A DNA stretch of 64,000 bases from Neoscytalidium dimidiatum (taxonomy: Eukaryota; Ascomycota; Dothideomycetes; Botryosphaeriales; Botryosphaeriaceae): contig CM074701.1 in NCBI GenBank assembly GCA_037367355.1, forward strand, positions 2,914,001 to 2,978,000, given 5' to 3'. Positions within the stretch are counted from its first letter, which is position 1. Each line of letters opens with the position of its first letter. Below the pieces are notes generated by a model. The model was not told where the DNA came from, searched no databases, and saw only the letters and a program-made list of their open reading frames with translations. Positions 1 through 12,410 of the stretch are shown here, one piece after another. The position numbers and the translations under genes are program-made.

Positions 1-509
1 TGATTCATTTGTACTTCATCAAATTAATCATATACTTGAAGGGCTTTGCCAAACGGTCAGCGAGGAATAAAAGCTCATTGTACGCTCTGCTGTCGTCATC
101 AGCCGTAGGTTTTTCCCTTTGTTTTTTTTTTTCCACCGTGACATCACCCCACTGCCAAGATTTCTCCGCTCCCGCTCCCCACACGACCATGTCGGGACGG
201 GTGTCGATCATTATCTTGTTGGGGAATCCAGGTCCGCGCGGTAAAAGACCAATGAAGGGTACCCCGCAGCTTACCGGGCAAGCAAATGGGCACCGATGAT
301 ATAAATCCGGTGGGATAGAAAGTTTCTCCTAACATTGCAGCTATTTCGTTCTTTTACCCGGTCACCCCGCCTTCGTACCTGAACGTGCGCCCAAACCCCG
401 GCCACCCAACCGAATACGGAGAAAATATTTAAAAAGCTGATGTACCAAATTGGTGGTACTCAGTACCTACTCGAGGAGCGCTGCACTGGTTCCTCAATCA
501 TCCGACACA
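1..509 (+). promoter_or_regulatory. Upstream region of the GH1 glycosidase
   Basis: No credible gene is visible here. It holds the presumed promoter and 5' leader of the GH1 gene. Four hexamers fit the CreA carbon-repressor consensus SYGGRG read on the other strand: CCCCAC at 147-152 and 177-182, CCCCGC at 262-267 and 365-370. An AT-rich stretch (AAATATTTAAAA) lies about 80 bases before the start codon. CreA sites are short and expected by chance, so repression by glucose is only an inference that suits a secreted glycosidase. Confidence 0.35.
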
Positions 510-2574
510 ATGAAATTCCTAATCGCAATCTCTCTACTCAATTACATCGGTGCTTCCGCACAAACACCAGTATGGCCCACCAGCAGTTCTACCAGCTCCG
601 ATCCTGCAATGACCACTTCAATGGACTTGACAGTCGATGGTAAGCTACATGAGCCGCAGTCTAGCGTGGAAGTTGTTCATACTAACTCTTGTGCTACTAG
701 ACCTGTGGGATATCTGGATCGGCTCCGTAGCAGTAGCGTCCGTAAATACGACCGTTTCCCCGACTCCCGTACCGAGCTCCGAACTCATACCGCCACCACC
801 ACTGCACTACCCTGCATGGATGACCGGCCAGCAAGCCCCTCTTATGCAGAAGAATGAATCTTGGAAATTTCCCAAAGATTTCTGGTGGGGCGTTGCTAGT
901 GCGTCATATCAGGTAGAGGGCGCAGTCAAAGACGAGGGACGTGCACCATCAGTCTGGGACGCACTCTTGCACAATGTCGTCGACTACAGCCTGTATAATG
1001 AAACCGGTGATGTCGCAAATAACCATTATTATCTTTACAAGCAAGGTACGTGGGAATATAAAACACCGGAGTTGAGTGACGGAAATCAGTGCTAATTGGG
1101 GACATACAAGATATTGCAAGGCTGGCTGCTATGGGTGTCCCCTACTACAGCTTTTCACTTTCTTGGTCACGGATTTTGCCTTTTGGTCGAGGGCCGGTCA
1201 ATGAAGCTGGGCTAGCACACTATGAAGATGTGATCAACACTTGTTTGGAGTATGGCGTGAAGCCTGCGGTAACTCTGTATGTCATTTTCACGAAGCGCTC
1301 TTGAGAAGTTTACTGACTCTCGAAGGTTTCACTGGGACCTGCCACTCTACCTCTACAATCTCTATGGTAAACAAGACCGTATTACAGAGCATCATACCTA
1401 ATACATAGCTTATATTCTTCAGGTGGATGGACCAATGAGCGAATAGTGGACGACTTCGTCAACTACGCTCGTATCGTCTTTGAGAGATATGGAAATAAAG
1501 TTCCAATGTGGTTCACAGTCAACGAGCCTATCAGCTTCTGGTACAGTCATGGCCAACCTATCGCTGACTCGTTATTCACCCTAACGCTCCGCAGTACTCT
1601 CCAAATGCCAGAACATTACTTCCGCCGCGTTCCCATCCCGCAAAAGCAACAGCCTTACTTTTGCGGCCAACATGTTCTCCTTGCCCACAGCAAAGTGTAC
1701 CACCTGGCCAAATCCATGAACCTGACCGGCCCAATCACGCTGAAAAACAACGGCTACTACAAGACTCCACTCACGAACTCTACCGAGGACGCGATCGCCA
1801 CGCAGCGCGCCTGGGACTTCAACGAGGGCTGGTTCGCCAACCCGATTTTCGTCGACGGCGAGTACCCCAAGTATCTACGGGAGTACGTGTCGAGCTTCCT
1901 CCGGCCCCTGACCGGCGAGGAGAAAGCCGCAATCCACGGATCCGCCGACTTCTTCGCGCACGACGCCTACGCCGCGAAGTAAAAGCCCCCCCCCCCCTCC
2001 TTTTACGAGTCCCGCGACACTCATACTAAAAATCAATCCCAGATTCTACATGGCGCCCGACTCGGGCACCGCCGCCTGCACGGCCAACTACTCGCACCCG
2101 CTCTTCCCCGCCTGCGCCAACAGCACCTTCACGCTGCGGCCCGCCGACGGCGGCTGGCTGATCGGCCCCGCCGCCGACCCGTACACCGCGTGGCTGCACA
2201 AGGCGACCGACTGGATCCCGGCCTTCATGCGCTACATCGACGCCGCCTGGGCGCCCGCCGGCGGCATCGCCGTGTCCGAGTTCGGCTTCACCGAGCCGTT
2301 CGAGCGCGACAGGAAGCTGCTGGGCGACGTCCGGAGCGACCTGGGCAGGACGGCGTACTACAAGGAGTATTTGGCGGCGCTGCTGACGGCGATGAGCGAG
2401 GGCGTGAACATCGTGGGCGTGCTGGCGTGGACGATCATGGATAATTTGGAGTGGACGGCTGGGTTTGGGGTTAAGTTTGGACTGCAGTATGTGAACTTGA
2501 CGACGCAGGAGAGGCACTACAAGGCGAGCTTCTTCGAGCTGAAGAATATGATCGAGTTGTATCAGGAAAAGTAG
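510..2574 (+). CDS. Secreted GH1 beta-glycosidase (beta-glucosidase/lactase-like)
   Basis: Six exons: 510-639, 701-1045, 1111-1276, 1326-1366, 1423-1978, 2043-2574, giving 589 aa. All introns are GT-AG, and exon 4 is only 41 nt. Residues 1-18 form a signal peptide, so the enzyme should be exported; a Ser/Thr/Pro-rich linker of roughly 85 residues precedes the catalytic barrel. Family 1 landmarks are in order: the N-terminal signature FWWGVASASYQVEGA, SWSRILPFG, the acid/base motif TVNEP (Glu about 262) and the nucleophile Glu about 492. The nucleophile motif reads SEFGF where most GH1 enzymes have TENG, so substrate preference may differ. GH1 retaining enzymes hydrolyse beta-glucosides or beta-galactosides. 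The neighbouring transporter converges on it. The family is certain; the substrate is not. Confidence 0.9.
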
Positions 2575-2945
2575 GTCGAGGATTCGGGAATGGTGCTCTG
2601 GGGGGCTGGATAATGCCGACAGGTATCTCTGTAGAAGAAAGGTTGATTGAGAGAGCCTGCATCGAGTGGAAAAAGTCTGAAGTAAACTTCTATTGTCCTG
2701 GTTCTTGACCCATAGAGAACGAGACATAATGATTTACATCGTGCCTAAGGATGGGAATGGACGAGATGAAGGGGAAGAAAATTGCCAGCTCCCAGCCTCG
2801 ACAATTTCAAATCAAAACATCTTCAATCCGCAACATACTTACCGTATCATCATCCTGCGCAACATCCTCACGCTGCCATATGAGGATTAGCCTCGATCAC
2901 CAACCATGCGACCCTCAATCCCTCCATCGATAGCCATCTAACCCC
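2575..2945. other. Convergent intergenic region
   Basis: This holds the 3' ends of the GH1 gene (+) and the MFS transporter gene (-). Short open frames are visible but none has coding character or a domain. No strong terminator-like structure was seen. Confidence 0.5.
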
Positions 2946-4784
2946 TCAAAGAAAACCTCCAGCCCCCCTTCTCGGCCCAGGCCACCTCCTCCTCCACGCA
3001 GGCCCAAACACATACACGACCGGAATCAGCAACGCGAACCCGCCGATGATCGGCGCGTAGATAACGCCAAAAGCCTCCAAATACCCCATGTCCGCGACCC
3101 ACTCGGAAATCTTGAAGCTCATCGCGAACGCCAACAAGCACCTGAAGCTCGCGATGTTGACCAGCGCGGGGCCGGCCAGCTGCGGGTACGACTCGAGCAC
3201 GTAGACGGCGCCGACGGTGTTGGCGCCGAGGAAGCCGAACGCCATGAGGCCGAGGCCGAGCACGAAGACGGGCCAGGGGTACGTCTCCGGGCGGGCGCCG
3301 CCCAGGCCGAACAGCACGGCGCCGAGGATGGCGAGCAGCGTGGGCAGGATCAGGTTCAGGACCTGGTTCTCCGGGACGCGGGCGCCGCGGCGGCGCGCGG
3401 CCCAGTTGGCGGTGAAGTCGGCGAGCGGGCCGGTGAGGACGTACACGGCGATGCTGGCGATCAGGATCGCGAAGAGCGAGAAGCCGAGGTGCTCGAAGGG
3501 CCAGGAGTAGGGCCGCGTGAGGAGTGCGGGCGCGGCCGTGTAGCCGGCCGCGAAGGCGGTCGCGATCATCGCGCTGTTGAGCATCGTGATGAAGAAGATG
3601 TGCGGGTAGAAAAAGGTGCGGAGCGTGTCGAGGAAGGCGGTGATGCCGGCGCGCCATTCGAAGTCGCCGTGGAAGAGGGCGAGGTCGTAGCGCAGCGTGC
3701 GCGGCGTGTAACGTTGGTGGTCGATGGGGACGCGAAGGACGGAGGGATTTGCTTCTTTGATTTCGGCGGGGATTTCGCCTCCTGAGATGAGTGTTAGTGG
3801 TTAAGAAGTAAAGTGGGTGTTGAAGGTGGAACGTACGCATTTGGGCCTGGGTGCGGTGCCAGCGCGTCTCTGGGACGAAGAAGAACACTCCGAGCAGAAA
3901 ACAGCCCGCGGCCAGCGCGGTGATGTAGTAGACCCAGCGCCAACTGAGGTCGATGATAATGAATGGAGCACCGATGCCGAGAGACATGATAATGATGCCC
4001 TGTACACTTGATTAGTATTCATACTTCAGGTGGGACGGTGAAGAGGATTTACCTGTGCAGCAAAGACACCGCTGATGGCCGTGTTCCTCTGGTGAATGAA
4101 GACCATGTCTTGGACAACGAAGGGAAGTAAGCTCTCGACAGTGCCTGCTCCCAGCGCTTGAAGGCATCTTGCTCCTAAATGACTTCCAAGACTCTGACTG
4201 AAGCCAGCCCAGATGGCACCGGCAACAGCTAGAACACCGCAGCCAAGAACGACAGATCGCCTGCCGACGGCAATGGCGAGCGGGACGAGGAACAGGTTGG
4301 CAACACCCATCATCAGGACTGGCAAGCTACCAAGGAGATACACGTGCCAGACCGGTGGGGCACCAGGCAGATGGGCCAGGTATTCAAGCGGGTCACTTCC
4401 CTTCGGTAGACCGCCGTTTTCGCTGAGAGGCTTGAGAATCTTCGGGTCCATATTGGCGTACTCCAAAACGAAGACTGGAAGCATGGCGCCGAGGATCAGT
4501 TCCGCAGCAGCAGCCATGGCGCCAAAGAAACAGAGCGATCCAATCGCCATGACTTTCCTCCACATTGGCATATTCAGCGGGTCCTTAGGGTCAGAGGAGG
4601 GAGCCGGCTGGAGGACGATACGGCCCTCTTTGTAGAGGAGTGCCCGATCATTGGCAGTGATTCCCGTCTCCAGGCGCTCGAGCGTGATGGCAGAAGGAGA
4701 GGAGCTGCCGCTGACGTGCGGTTCCTTGACGTCCTCCAAATGCGGAGGCATCCTCGCGAAGTCATGTCGGTGGTGTTGAGCCAT
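2946..4784 (-). CDS. Major facilitator superfamily transporter (DHA1-like)
   Basis: Three exons on the minus strand: 4784-4053, 3999-3837, 3781-2946, giving 576 aa, with two GT-AG introns of 53 and 55 nt. The N-terminal about 90 residues are hydrophilic and cytoplasmic and carry the DPLNMPMWRK element that precedes the first membrane helix in fungal drug:H+ antiporter-1 proteins. About twelve hydrophobic segments follow. The loop after helix 2 reads GRR and helix 4 contains LGARCLQALGAGTVESL, as in this family. The C-terminus is basic. Substrate cannot be read from sequence; drugs, polyamines or other small molecules are usual. An in-frame ATG at 4856 would add 24 residues, but the one chosen starts the usual hydrophilic tail. 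Confidence 0.85.
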
Positions 4785-4856
4785 CTCGAGCGCGTGTTGA
4801 GGAGGCAGGTCCAAGAACTTCCCGACGATGTAGTTGAGGAGACAGGCGTAACACAT

Positions 4857-6227
4857 ATAACTCCTGTGCTACTCAAAGCCAGGGGTGAGAGTAAGCGTAC
4901 CGGCGATGCTGGTTCGTCGGCGTCCTTGTCCAGCAGGTTGTCCGACAAAGTCTTTCCTTGGCACACGAAAAGAAATGAAAATGTCTTGAACAGTTGTAAG
5001 AGTATGGTACATGCGACAAAGCGGCAATATTTACTGCTGGTAGTCGGTACAGGTGTGGAAGCCCAGAAGCCAACTCCGCACGGTCAGATGAAAGAGCTTC
5101 TCCAGGATAGGCAGAGTGCTTAATCTAGCCTCGGAGCGCTGATCATTGGGCTAAACTCAGCGATGCCAGGAGGTGGAGTAGCACGACCCAGGAGATGCCG
5201 AGCGTACCCAAGAATAACAACCCCCCGTATCCTGTATTTGACATGCGCTGCACCTTGCCTACATCGATAACCTCTTCGCACATGGCTTCCGGGTCATGGT
5301 GTGCGCATGCTGCCTCTTCAGGAACACACCTGTGAGTTAGGACCACATAGCTAAATTACGGTTGTGGGTAACCAATAGACTCTTCTCAAGGGAGGTCCGT
5401 GGTGATGCAAACATGAGCGAACGGTACCTGTTCATTTCGAGAAGGTTTACATGATCAGACCACTATGCAATGCAGCAGGGCCGAGTGCGTTTTGGTGGCC
5501 AAAGCCTGGCAGTCATTCAAGCTGAGGAAGCTTCCGAGGGACGACAGGACCTGGATCACTGCTAGAAGGGCACCTGGTGCAGACATCAAACAGTGAAAGG
5601 GGCGGAAGCAGGGAAGAACGATGGTGGAATCCCTGTAGGGCTTAAATTTGAATGCGGAGAAAAGAGTGTGGAGGCTGATCATTCGTACCGAGCCGAGGCA
5701 GATCGACGCCATCATGTGCCTGAAGCGCCTCAACCGCCTCCGCACAAAGTCCGTCGCACACCAGTCAAGAAAGACGACGTCAACTCAGCCCTGCGGGCCC
5801 TGTTGGAAAGGATGCTGAAAATGACGGCAGCAATCTCTTGATTGCCCAACATGTCGATTTGCCGCGATTTAGGAGATCTGTCTGTCTCTAGTCCAATCTG
5901 AAATCTATGGAGAGAAAAGCTCACCGTTCGCATGACAGCGACTCCTCACAATACCGAGGAACTATGACGCCAGACCTGAGCGCCCTGCAATGCCATTCAG
6001 CGCCGGTCGATCGAAACGCACCGTTTCGCAGGCGCGCGTGGCGCGGTGGTATCAGAGCTATTTGAAGGCTGCACCAGCTGAAGTCCACCTGCTGCACTCA
6101 TTGTGCACACTCCAATACAGCTTTGATCGACCTTCCCCACAGCTCTTCCGGCGCCAGTCGGAGCCCCGCGAGGAAATCTCTAACACCGGAGTGGGGGTGT
6201 TCCTTGCTCTTTACATCATACAGGCTC
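4857..6227. other. Region between transporter and FAD gene, unassigned ORF fragments
   Basis: About 1.4 kb with only fragmentary minus-strand open frames (5143-5346, 5455-5745, 5730-5933). They do not join into one convincing splice model. Plus-strand frames look like shadows. The region may hold a decayed or multi-exon small gene that I could not resolve. Confidence 0.4.
5143..5346 (-). CDS. Possible C-terminal exon of an unrecognised membrane or GPI-type protein
   Basis: The minus-strand frame follows a possible acceptor (CTCACAG) and carries three cysteines within its first 20 or so residues. A strongly hydrophobic tail follows, roughly LLFLGTLGISWVVLLHLLA, and the frame stops shortly after it. 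That layout fits a tail-anchored membrane protein or a GPI-attachment signal. Upstream exons would have to lie in 5400-5940, where frames are open but no clean donor/acceptor chain was found. No family is recognised. It could equally be chance or a relic. Confidence 0.22.
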   Translation of the reverse strand: MVLTHRCVPEEAACAHHDPEAMCEEVIDVGKVQRMSNTGYGGLLFLGTLGISWVVLLHLLASLSLAQ

Positions 6228-7645
6228 TCACGTCCTTGCCACCCATTCCGGCACTACTCTCTTTGCGAACTTCATGAATTTGAAGAATCCGACAGCGTAT
6301 TCAACGTTACCGTAGGGATCCGTGACACGTTCTGGAAAAGCGATACCCGCGCCGAAAAGACCCGGGACGAACTCCTTTTCATCGTTCGCAGTGGCATCTG
6401 ATGCCGTCGATGCCATGCTTGTGGCCGCACTACCGACGGGGACGCTCTTGACAAATCGACCAGTCATGTGGTCGTAGATAACCTCTAGAGGCTCGGTAGG
6501 GGCACCGTTGCCCTCAGTGATGGACAGCTCCGGAAGAGCGTCGCGCTTGTAGCCCACGGCCTGGACGACGTGTGTACAGCCCGGCAGCTCGATCTTGTAG
6601 GTAGCGTCCTCTTCCTCCCGCTTCATCCAAACCTTCTTGACGTACTTGCTGACCGGGCTTTGGTCGAATTTCTCGTCCTCCAAGTTCTCACGAGCCCATT
6701 GTGCCGCCTGTCCCTTCAAGCCAGTGTTGTCGCGCAGGATCCACCCATCCATATACTCGGCGTATCGCAACTTGTTCCTGGTGAACCACTTGATGCGCAA
6801 ATGAGGGTGGGAGGAGCTGGCGAGATTGAACAGGTTCATCAGCACCAGGATGGCCGAGTGTGAGGCGCCAATGACGGCAACGGTGGCAGGTTGTTCGGGA
6901 TCGAAGGTCTTGGCGAGAATGGAGGGCGTCAGGGCGGTGTCGAGGTGCAGCGAGCGCAGGCGCAGGTTTTCTAGCTTCTCGACGACGGGCAGCGGTTGCG
7001 AAATCGGGCTGGAGCCGGTGCACAGCACGACGTTGGGGGTGACGACCGGAGCGCCATCGTCGAGGGAAACGGTCCAGTGCTTCGTTTGCTGTTACGAGAG
7101 GCCGTCAGCTCTTTTATCCGCGCGGCTGTGGGCACCAAGTCATGGCGGGGGGGGCCGCGCACCTTGTCGAAGGTGGCTTGTGTGACTTTGCCCATCTGCT
7201 GGTGCACATCCTCGTTCTTGGCGAGCCCGTCGGTAAGCATCAGGCACACGTCGGCGGCCTTGCTCAGCTCGCAGCCCTGGTCCTGGGGCAATTCGCGGAG
7301 GGCGGAGATGGCATTGGGCTGCGGCGTCTTCTCGACGATCTTGCGGAAGGCGGGAACGGCTTCGGCCCACTGGATGAACAGCTTGACGGCGGTGTTGCTG
7401 GGAGGCTGTCAGCTCGGGAGCGACTTGGCGGGGGAGTGAGAGGGAAGCGGGACTGACCTGGGGACCTCTCGATAGCGGGCATTCACACGGCCGGCACGGA
7501 AGTGCGGATCGACCCAGAGCAGGCGGTGGGCGGGCAGGCTGTCCTTGTGCTCAAGCAGATTGCCGAGGACTGTGATGCCCGCGGGCCCGGCGCCGACCAC
7601 GACGGCAGCATAATTTCTTTGGCTGGAAGAGGACGAGTAGTACAT
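6228..7645 (-). CDS. FAD/NAD(P)-binding oxidoreductase (lysine/ornithine-monooxygenase-like fold)
   Basis: Three exons: 7645-7458, 7397-7163, 7088-6228, giving 427 aa. The introns (60 and 74 nt) are GT-AG. Near the N-terminus lies the FAD-binding Rossmann motif VVVGAGPAGITVLGNLL. A second dinucleotide-binding motif, VAVIGASHSAILVLMNL, lies mid-protein, as in NAD(P)H-dependent flavoproteins of the pyridine-nucleotide-disulfide/K-oxygenase type. A VLCTGS segment and a late GLFGAGIAFPE segment are also typical of this fold. The protein has no signal peptide and is probably cytosolic. Reaction and substrate are unknown: it resembles a widespread fungal family annotated only as an FAD-binding protein, and siderophore-type N-hydroxylation is not supported by context. 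A GC-rich in-frame ATG at 7732 is an alternative start. Confidence 0.8.
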
Positions 7646-10485
7646 GATGCTATTCGGACGAGCGATGGCGACATGCACCCAGCCGGGCGCGCGCCTGGGC
7701 GCCTTTTGAAGCAGTTGGACGGCGACCCCCATTGCTCCTGCTGCGCACGCTCGCCAGGGGATGTTATCGCTGGGGGAGAAACGTGCAGAGGAAGCGCGGA
7801 CAGGAGCTGCAGCCGCGACGCGTGTGTGGGTAAAAGTTGTGATTCATGCCGAAGCTTGCGTGCTGCGCCGGAGCTGCTCTGGGCCCCGCGCGTTGCCCCG
7901 ATCGGGCCGTGTGCCTGGCCCGCAGCACCGTCGCATTCGCTGCTCCGCCTCCGCAACCATGCAAGATAACAGCTGCTCAGATGCCTCTCGAACGACCTCC
8001 CCGAACCACAGGACGCCATGCATGCCCGTGCCGGCACTCTCCAGAGTCAGTTTCGAAACGCCGCGCCTACGCACTCCTCCGCACTCATACGCACTCTTGC
8101 CTGAATCGTCGATCACATCATCGCCGCGAACCCATATCCTGCCTCAATCGTGCAAGCTTGGAGCTTTCCGCCCTGTTCAAACCACTCTGATATTGCTCTC
8201 TGATCACTGCACTCGTCACCCATCACCTTCAGTGTCGTCCGACGCCTCCCTCTGTCTCACCCGCCTTCCCCACTACTCTCCCTTGCATCACGCACTCGTC
8301 GAACAACGCATATCTAGCTTCCCTCCACGTACCATCTGCACCTAGCTTCCCGATCCCCCGCCAAACGAGCAATTTGGATCAGCCATCCTTGCGACGAGAG
8401 GCCTCCACTCCCGCTTCCCGGATCGGCGACCGTCGGGGACCAAGTATCCATTCGGCGACCAGCCAGCCAACCACCACCAGCCCATTACGATAATCGCCTC
8501 CATGCCCAGACGCCGTCCTGGTGGAGCCTCTCTGTGCGTTCCTAGCCTGAGCAGACGCGGCATGCTGCGTCTCAGCTGACGTCGGCCTCTCCAAAGCCAC
8601 CACCACCTTTAGGCCGCCGATACCCGCCGCATATCCCCAAGACTGTGAACCCCTCATTCAGGAGAAGCGCGGATGGACCACCTTCCAGTCTGACTCTCGT
8701 CTCGAACTATCTCCGCCAATACGTGGATCCCTCTCTTTCGGTCTCTGGATTGCCGTTCGTCCTGAGTTTGCGGGGTTTCTGATGTAAGTGTACCTTAGTG
8801 TCTTTCTTGTCAACCGCCATGGCCGCCGTCTGCCACCTCTCGGAATCGTCGCCGGTGAGTGAGGGGGCGCCAATTTCGTCTCGCTAGTCTCCGCTGTTCG
8901 AGAAAGTCATCGGACCTCTCCGACGTCTCCATGTTTTCGATTTAAAAATCCAAGAGTCGACCTGTTCCTCCCCAATCTCACGCCGTTGCTGATGTACTAT
9001 TTTCAACCGCCTCTGACAATGTCCTGGAGAGAGGAGCAGACCACTTGCATACTCCATCTCGCTTGGTTTGACCGTACTGCACGAAAATATTTCGCTCATG
9101 ATCTGAAATCTTGTTATTTTACACTCGACTTGGAGATGCTCAACGTTATTAGTAACCTAGCAGCACCAACAACATTCCCTAACGCATTCATTCAGGCAAT
9201 CACCCTTCTGATGACGGATGTGCCACTGAGCTACTCAGATTTACGTTTCCAGATCAAACAAGATCAAGGACGACGGACAAGAAAACAGTCTTCGCCCTTT
9301 ACCCCGTCTGAACACAACACATCGGGTCTCGTCCATTGGAAATACTACTGTAAGTCGATTTGGTGATCGATGAATGATCTGGATCGACAAAATCGTACAT
9401 CTGAATAGCTCGCACTTCCGATGCCAGGCAAATAGCACACGGTTCTCAATCGCGCGCCCCTTATCACATGTTTAGCAGCTTTTCTATGGTCGCCGGGACA
9501 GCAGTCGGTGCCTATACCAAGGATGTATCATCTTGCGCCTGGAACTACGCACCGCACACTCAGATGTTCACGGATACGCGAGGCTTGCAACTTCGTCGAT
9601 CTTCCGGCGAGGATTAATATCTTGCGGGTGGCTCGTGCTAAGATCCCTTAGGAGTGTTGGTGTGGCGTTTCCTCATCGAGACATACAATAAGGGAATGCT
9701 GGGAATGAAGCGTCAATGATGACAAGCTGAAATCCTTCATGATGCTGATGTTCAATTGTATCCTAACTCAATGGGCACGGAAAGTCTATTCGATCTATAT
9801 TCCTATCGTGTCTAAGAGAATCCACGCAGTGCAGCGCCAAAAGTGAAGGCCGATTTTCCCTTGCAGGCTTCTGCAGATTGCTGAAATGCGGCTGGACAAG
9901 TTTTTGGCTACCGGCAAGATGAGTAGAGTGAGTTAATATATGCACTGACTCATCAATGTGAATTCGGATTCGAGAGCAACTTAACAGCCGCGGCAGGCAG
10001 ACATTCCAGACTGACGCAATCGATTGAATGCAAGTAACGCGGAATTTGGGACGTTGGTTCCAACTCCTTCATCTTGACGTACGATAAAGCTCTGAGGAGC
10101 GATTACGAGTTGGGGTACTTCGAACGATGACAAAGTAAGTGGTAGACAACATTCATACCCTACAACGATGAAGATGCTGAACATAAACATGCTCTGAGGC
10201 TGATATTCAGCCATGCTGGGACTTCCTGGCTGTTCAGAGTTGTATAAGAATCACTCCTGACTTTGCTGAAAGTAACGGTGGAAATCTGACGAGCGGAGCC
10301 TGCGGAGTGTGTAGCGACTGTCTGCCCTTCTCTCCGTTATCAACACGCCATCACGTACGGCTGGAGAGCACCACGTCAAGCACATTTGCAGTTGGTTTTC
10401 AATGTAGCATCATTGAAATTCATCCTCCGTCACATGCCCTACCCAAACTATCACACGACCTGCACCTGCCCATCGCCTCACCGCC
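7646..10485. other. Long intergenic region (2.8 kb)
   Basis: No supported gene. The stretch 8180-8350 is rich in C and T on the plus strand, as in many fungal promoters or 5' leaders. At 8819 an ATG opens 12 codons that end at a good donor (GTGAGT, 8855), which could be the first exon of an unrecognised gene, but no continuing exon was found. The open frame 8986-9366 (+) has no recognisable feature. The region 9400-10300 is ordinary, mixed-composition DNA. Confidence 0.45.
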
Positions 10486-12410
10486 CTACAGCTCCCCGGC
10501 AAACCTCCCCGTCGGCTCCGCCACCGGCACGCCGTCCGTCACCGTCCCGTACGGCACCGCGGGATAGTCGCCCCAGCAGCTCCACTCGTAGCGCGCCTCG
10601 GCGAACTTGGTGGCCTGCACGCGCATGAACGTCTCCAGCTCGCACCAGCCGTCGTCCCGGCGCTCGCACTCCGGGAAGCTGGCGTGCAGCGGCACGGTCC
10701 GCTGGTTGAGCAGGAAGTGGACGTACTTGGTCGGCGCGCCGCCCGTCTCGTTGTACTTCGCGCCGCCGCTGCGGTCGGGCAGCACGGGGCGCGGGGCGGC
10801 GACGATCTCGACGTCCAGGCGCGCGGCGAACGGCTCCATGTGCGAGACGATCAGCGACCTGTTGGCGGCGAGCGCGCGGGCGGGCAGCAGCGGGGCGAAC
10901 TGGCGCAGGCCGAAGGCGGTCAGGATGCTCATGATGTTGGTGTCGTGGCTGAAGTCGAAGTTGAGGGCCTGGTCGAGCGGGAAGGTGGCGGTGCTGTTGT
11001 CGAGCGTGACGTTGACCTGCGCGGTGGGCGCGCCGATCAGGTGGTGGTTCAGCCGCGCGAGCACCTCCGCCACGTACCCGATGCCGACGGCGCGGCCCGT
11101 CGGCGACTGGAAGCCGTACCCGCCCGCGAAGGAGAGGTCGATGCTGTACTCGTAGCCCTGCCATTCCTGGTACGTGAAGAGCGAGCAGAAGTGCGAGAAG
11201 CCGAGGGCGACGGTCTCGTAAGCGCAGAGGGATTGCGCGCTGTCTGGGTTGGGGGAGAGAGGGGCAAGGGGTTAGTTCGGGAGGTTGAGTGGGGATGGGG
11301 GGAGGGGAAAGACGCACAGCTGTCGGTGATGGTCCAGTTGAGGCCGGAGAGCTGGGACTGGATGCGCTCGGTGGCGTTGGCGAGGTAGATGCTGGCCCAC
11401 TCGAGCGTTGCTAGCGGTTGTCAGTAAAGGAATTTGGTGCTGCCGTTATCTTAAGGATGTCACGTACCATTTGACCCACCCTTGTTCACCGCTGCATTCG
11501 AGTTGTTGCACTGGTAGTAGCCGGCCAGGGTGTTGTTGTAGTTCTGCTGCTCGATTATTAGCTCCAGCGAGGCGTTCTGCGGCCACTGCAGGCCGAAGAA
11601 GCCGGCCAGGAAGTACTCGGCCGACTGCGTCATGCGGTCCTGCGTTGTCGAGCGGGCGATGATCTTGCTGCCATTGTTCGGGTACAGGTGTCCGTAATTG
11701 TAGTAGTGAGAAACGCCGGAGTCGAACATTCTGCTCCCCTGCCATTAACATCACTTCACTCCCTAACTGTGGGATGCTGCGCTAAAAGGTAAACTCACTG
11801 CTGCTTCCCAACAGGCACCAGAATTTCAACGCCGAGCTTGTTGGTCCAGCCATTCAGGAACGCCAACTCGCCCGTCGCATTGAAGGCACCCGAGGCATTG
11901 ACAATCTTCTGCGCCAGCGTGATCGAGCCGTCAGTCGACGTCGGATACCGGGCGCCGTGGCGGTGCAGCATGTGCAGCTGCGTGATGTTAGTGCCCACCG
12001 GAAGCGGGTACTCGTCCACGCCGAAGCCGTCCGGGTTGGCAAAGTACGGGCTCAGCTGGCCCATCTGCTGGAAGATGTTGCCATTGTGCACATTGCCGGG
12101 GATAGGCTGCTGCGTCTCGAGCGGGGCGGGCGCAATGTAGGATACTCCAGAGAAGGGTGCAATGTTGGTTTCGGCAAGGAAAGGTGCTTGGCCGGTGGCG
12201 GTGGGACCTACGACAACAGATCAATTGGGCTACTGAAGAGGGATTTTCGGGGAAATGACCTGCATAGAGCTCTGGAGAGGTCTGGAAGTATTGCGGCACC
12301 GTGGTGGAGCCTGAAGCGGTGGTTGCGGCAGCTTCTCGAAGCTCGACAACAGCGGCATCGGCGCAAAGGCCTGCTGCCGCCATGGCTACTCCCACGGCTC
12401 TATTTAACAT
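10486..12410 (-). CDS. Secreted histidine acid phosphatase (phytase-like)
   Basis: Five exons: 12410-12260, 12207-11799, 11730-11468, 11410-11318, 11243-10486, giving 557 aa. Introns are 52-74 nt, GT-AG. An N-terminal hydrophobic stretch with small residues fits a signal peptide, followed by a Thr/Ser-rich linker. The catalytic motif RHGARYP (nucleophile His about 134) and the late HD proton-donor motif in FSHDTNIM (His about 405, Asp 406) are both intact. Several Asn-X-Ser/Thr sites and paired cysteines suit an extracellular glycoprotein. The family releases phosphate from phytate or other phosphomonoesters. The start at 12410 is the second in-frame ATG; one at 12425 would add five residues. 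Phytase versus general acid phosphatase is not decided. Confidence 0.9.

Noticed and set aside
2026..2727. A 233-codon minus-strand frame over the GH1 gene
   Set aside because: It is antisense to the GH1 C-terminal exon with its nucleophile motif, and its translation is Arg-rich and featureless.
8986..9366. Open frame of 126 codons in the 7.6-10.5 kb gap
   Set aside because: No domain, signal peptide or splice context; probably chance in balanced-composition DNA.
10478..11388. Long open frames on both strands over the last phosphatase exon
   Set aside because: They overlap an exon with clear catalytic and fold motifs; composition explains the other frames.
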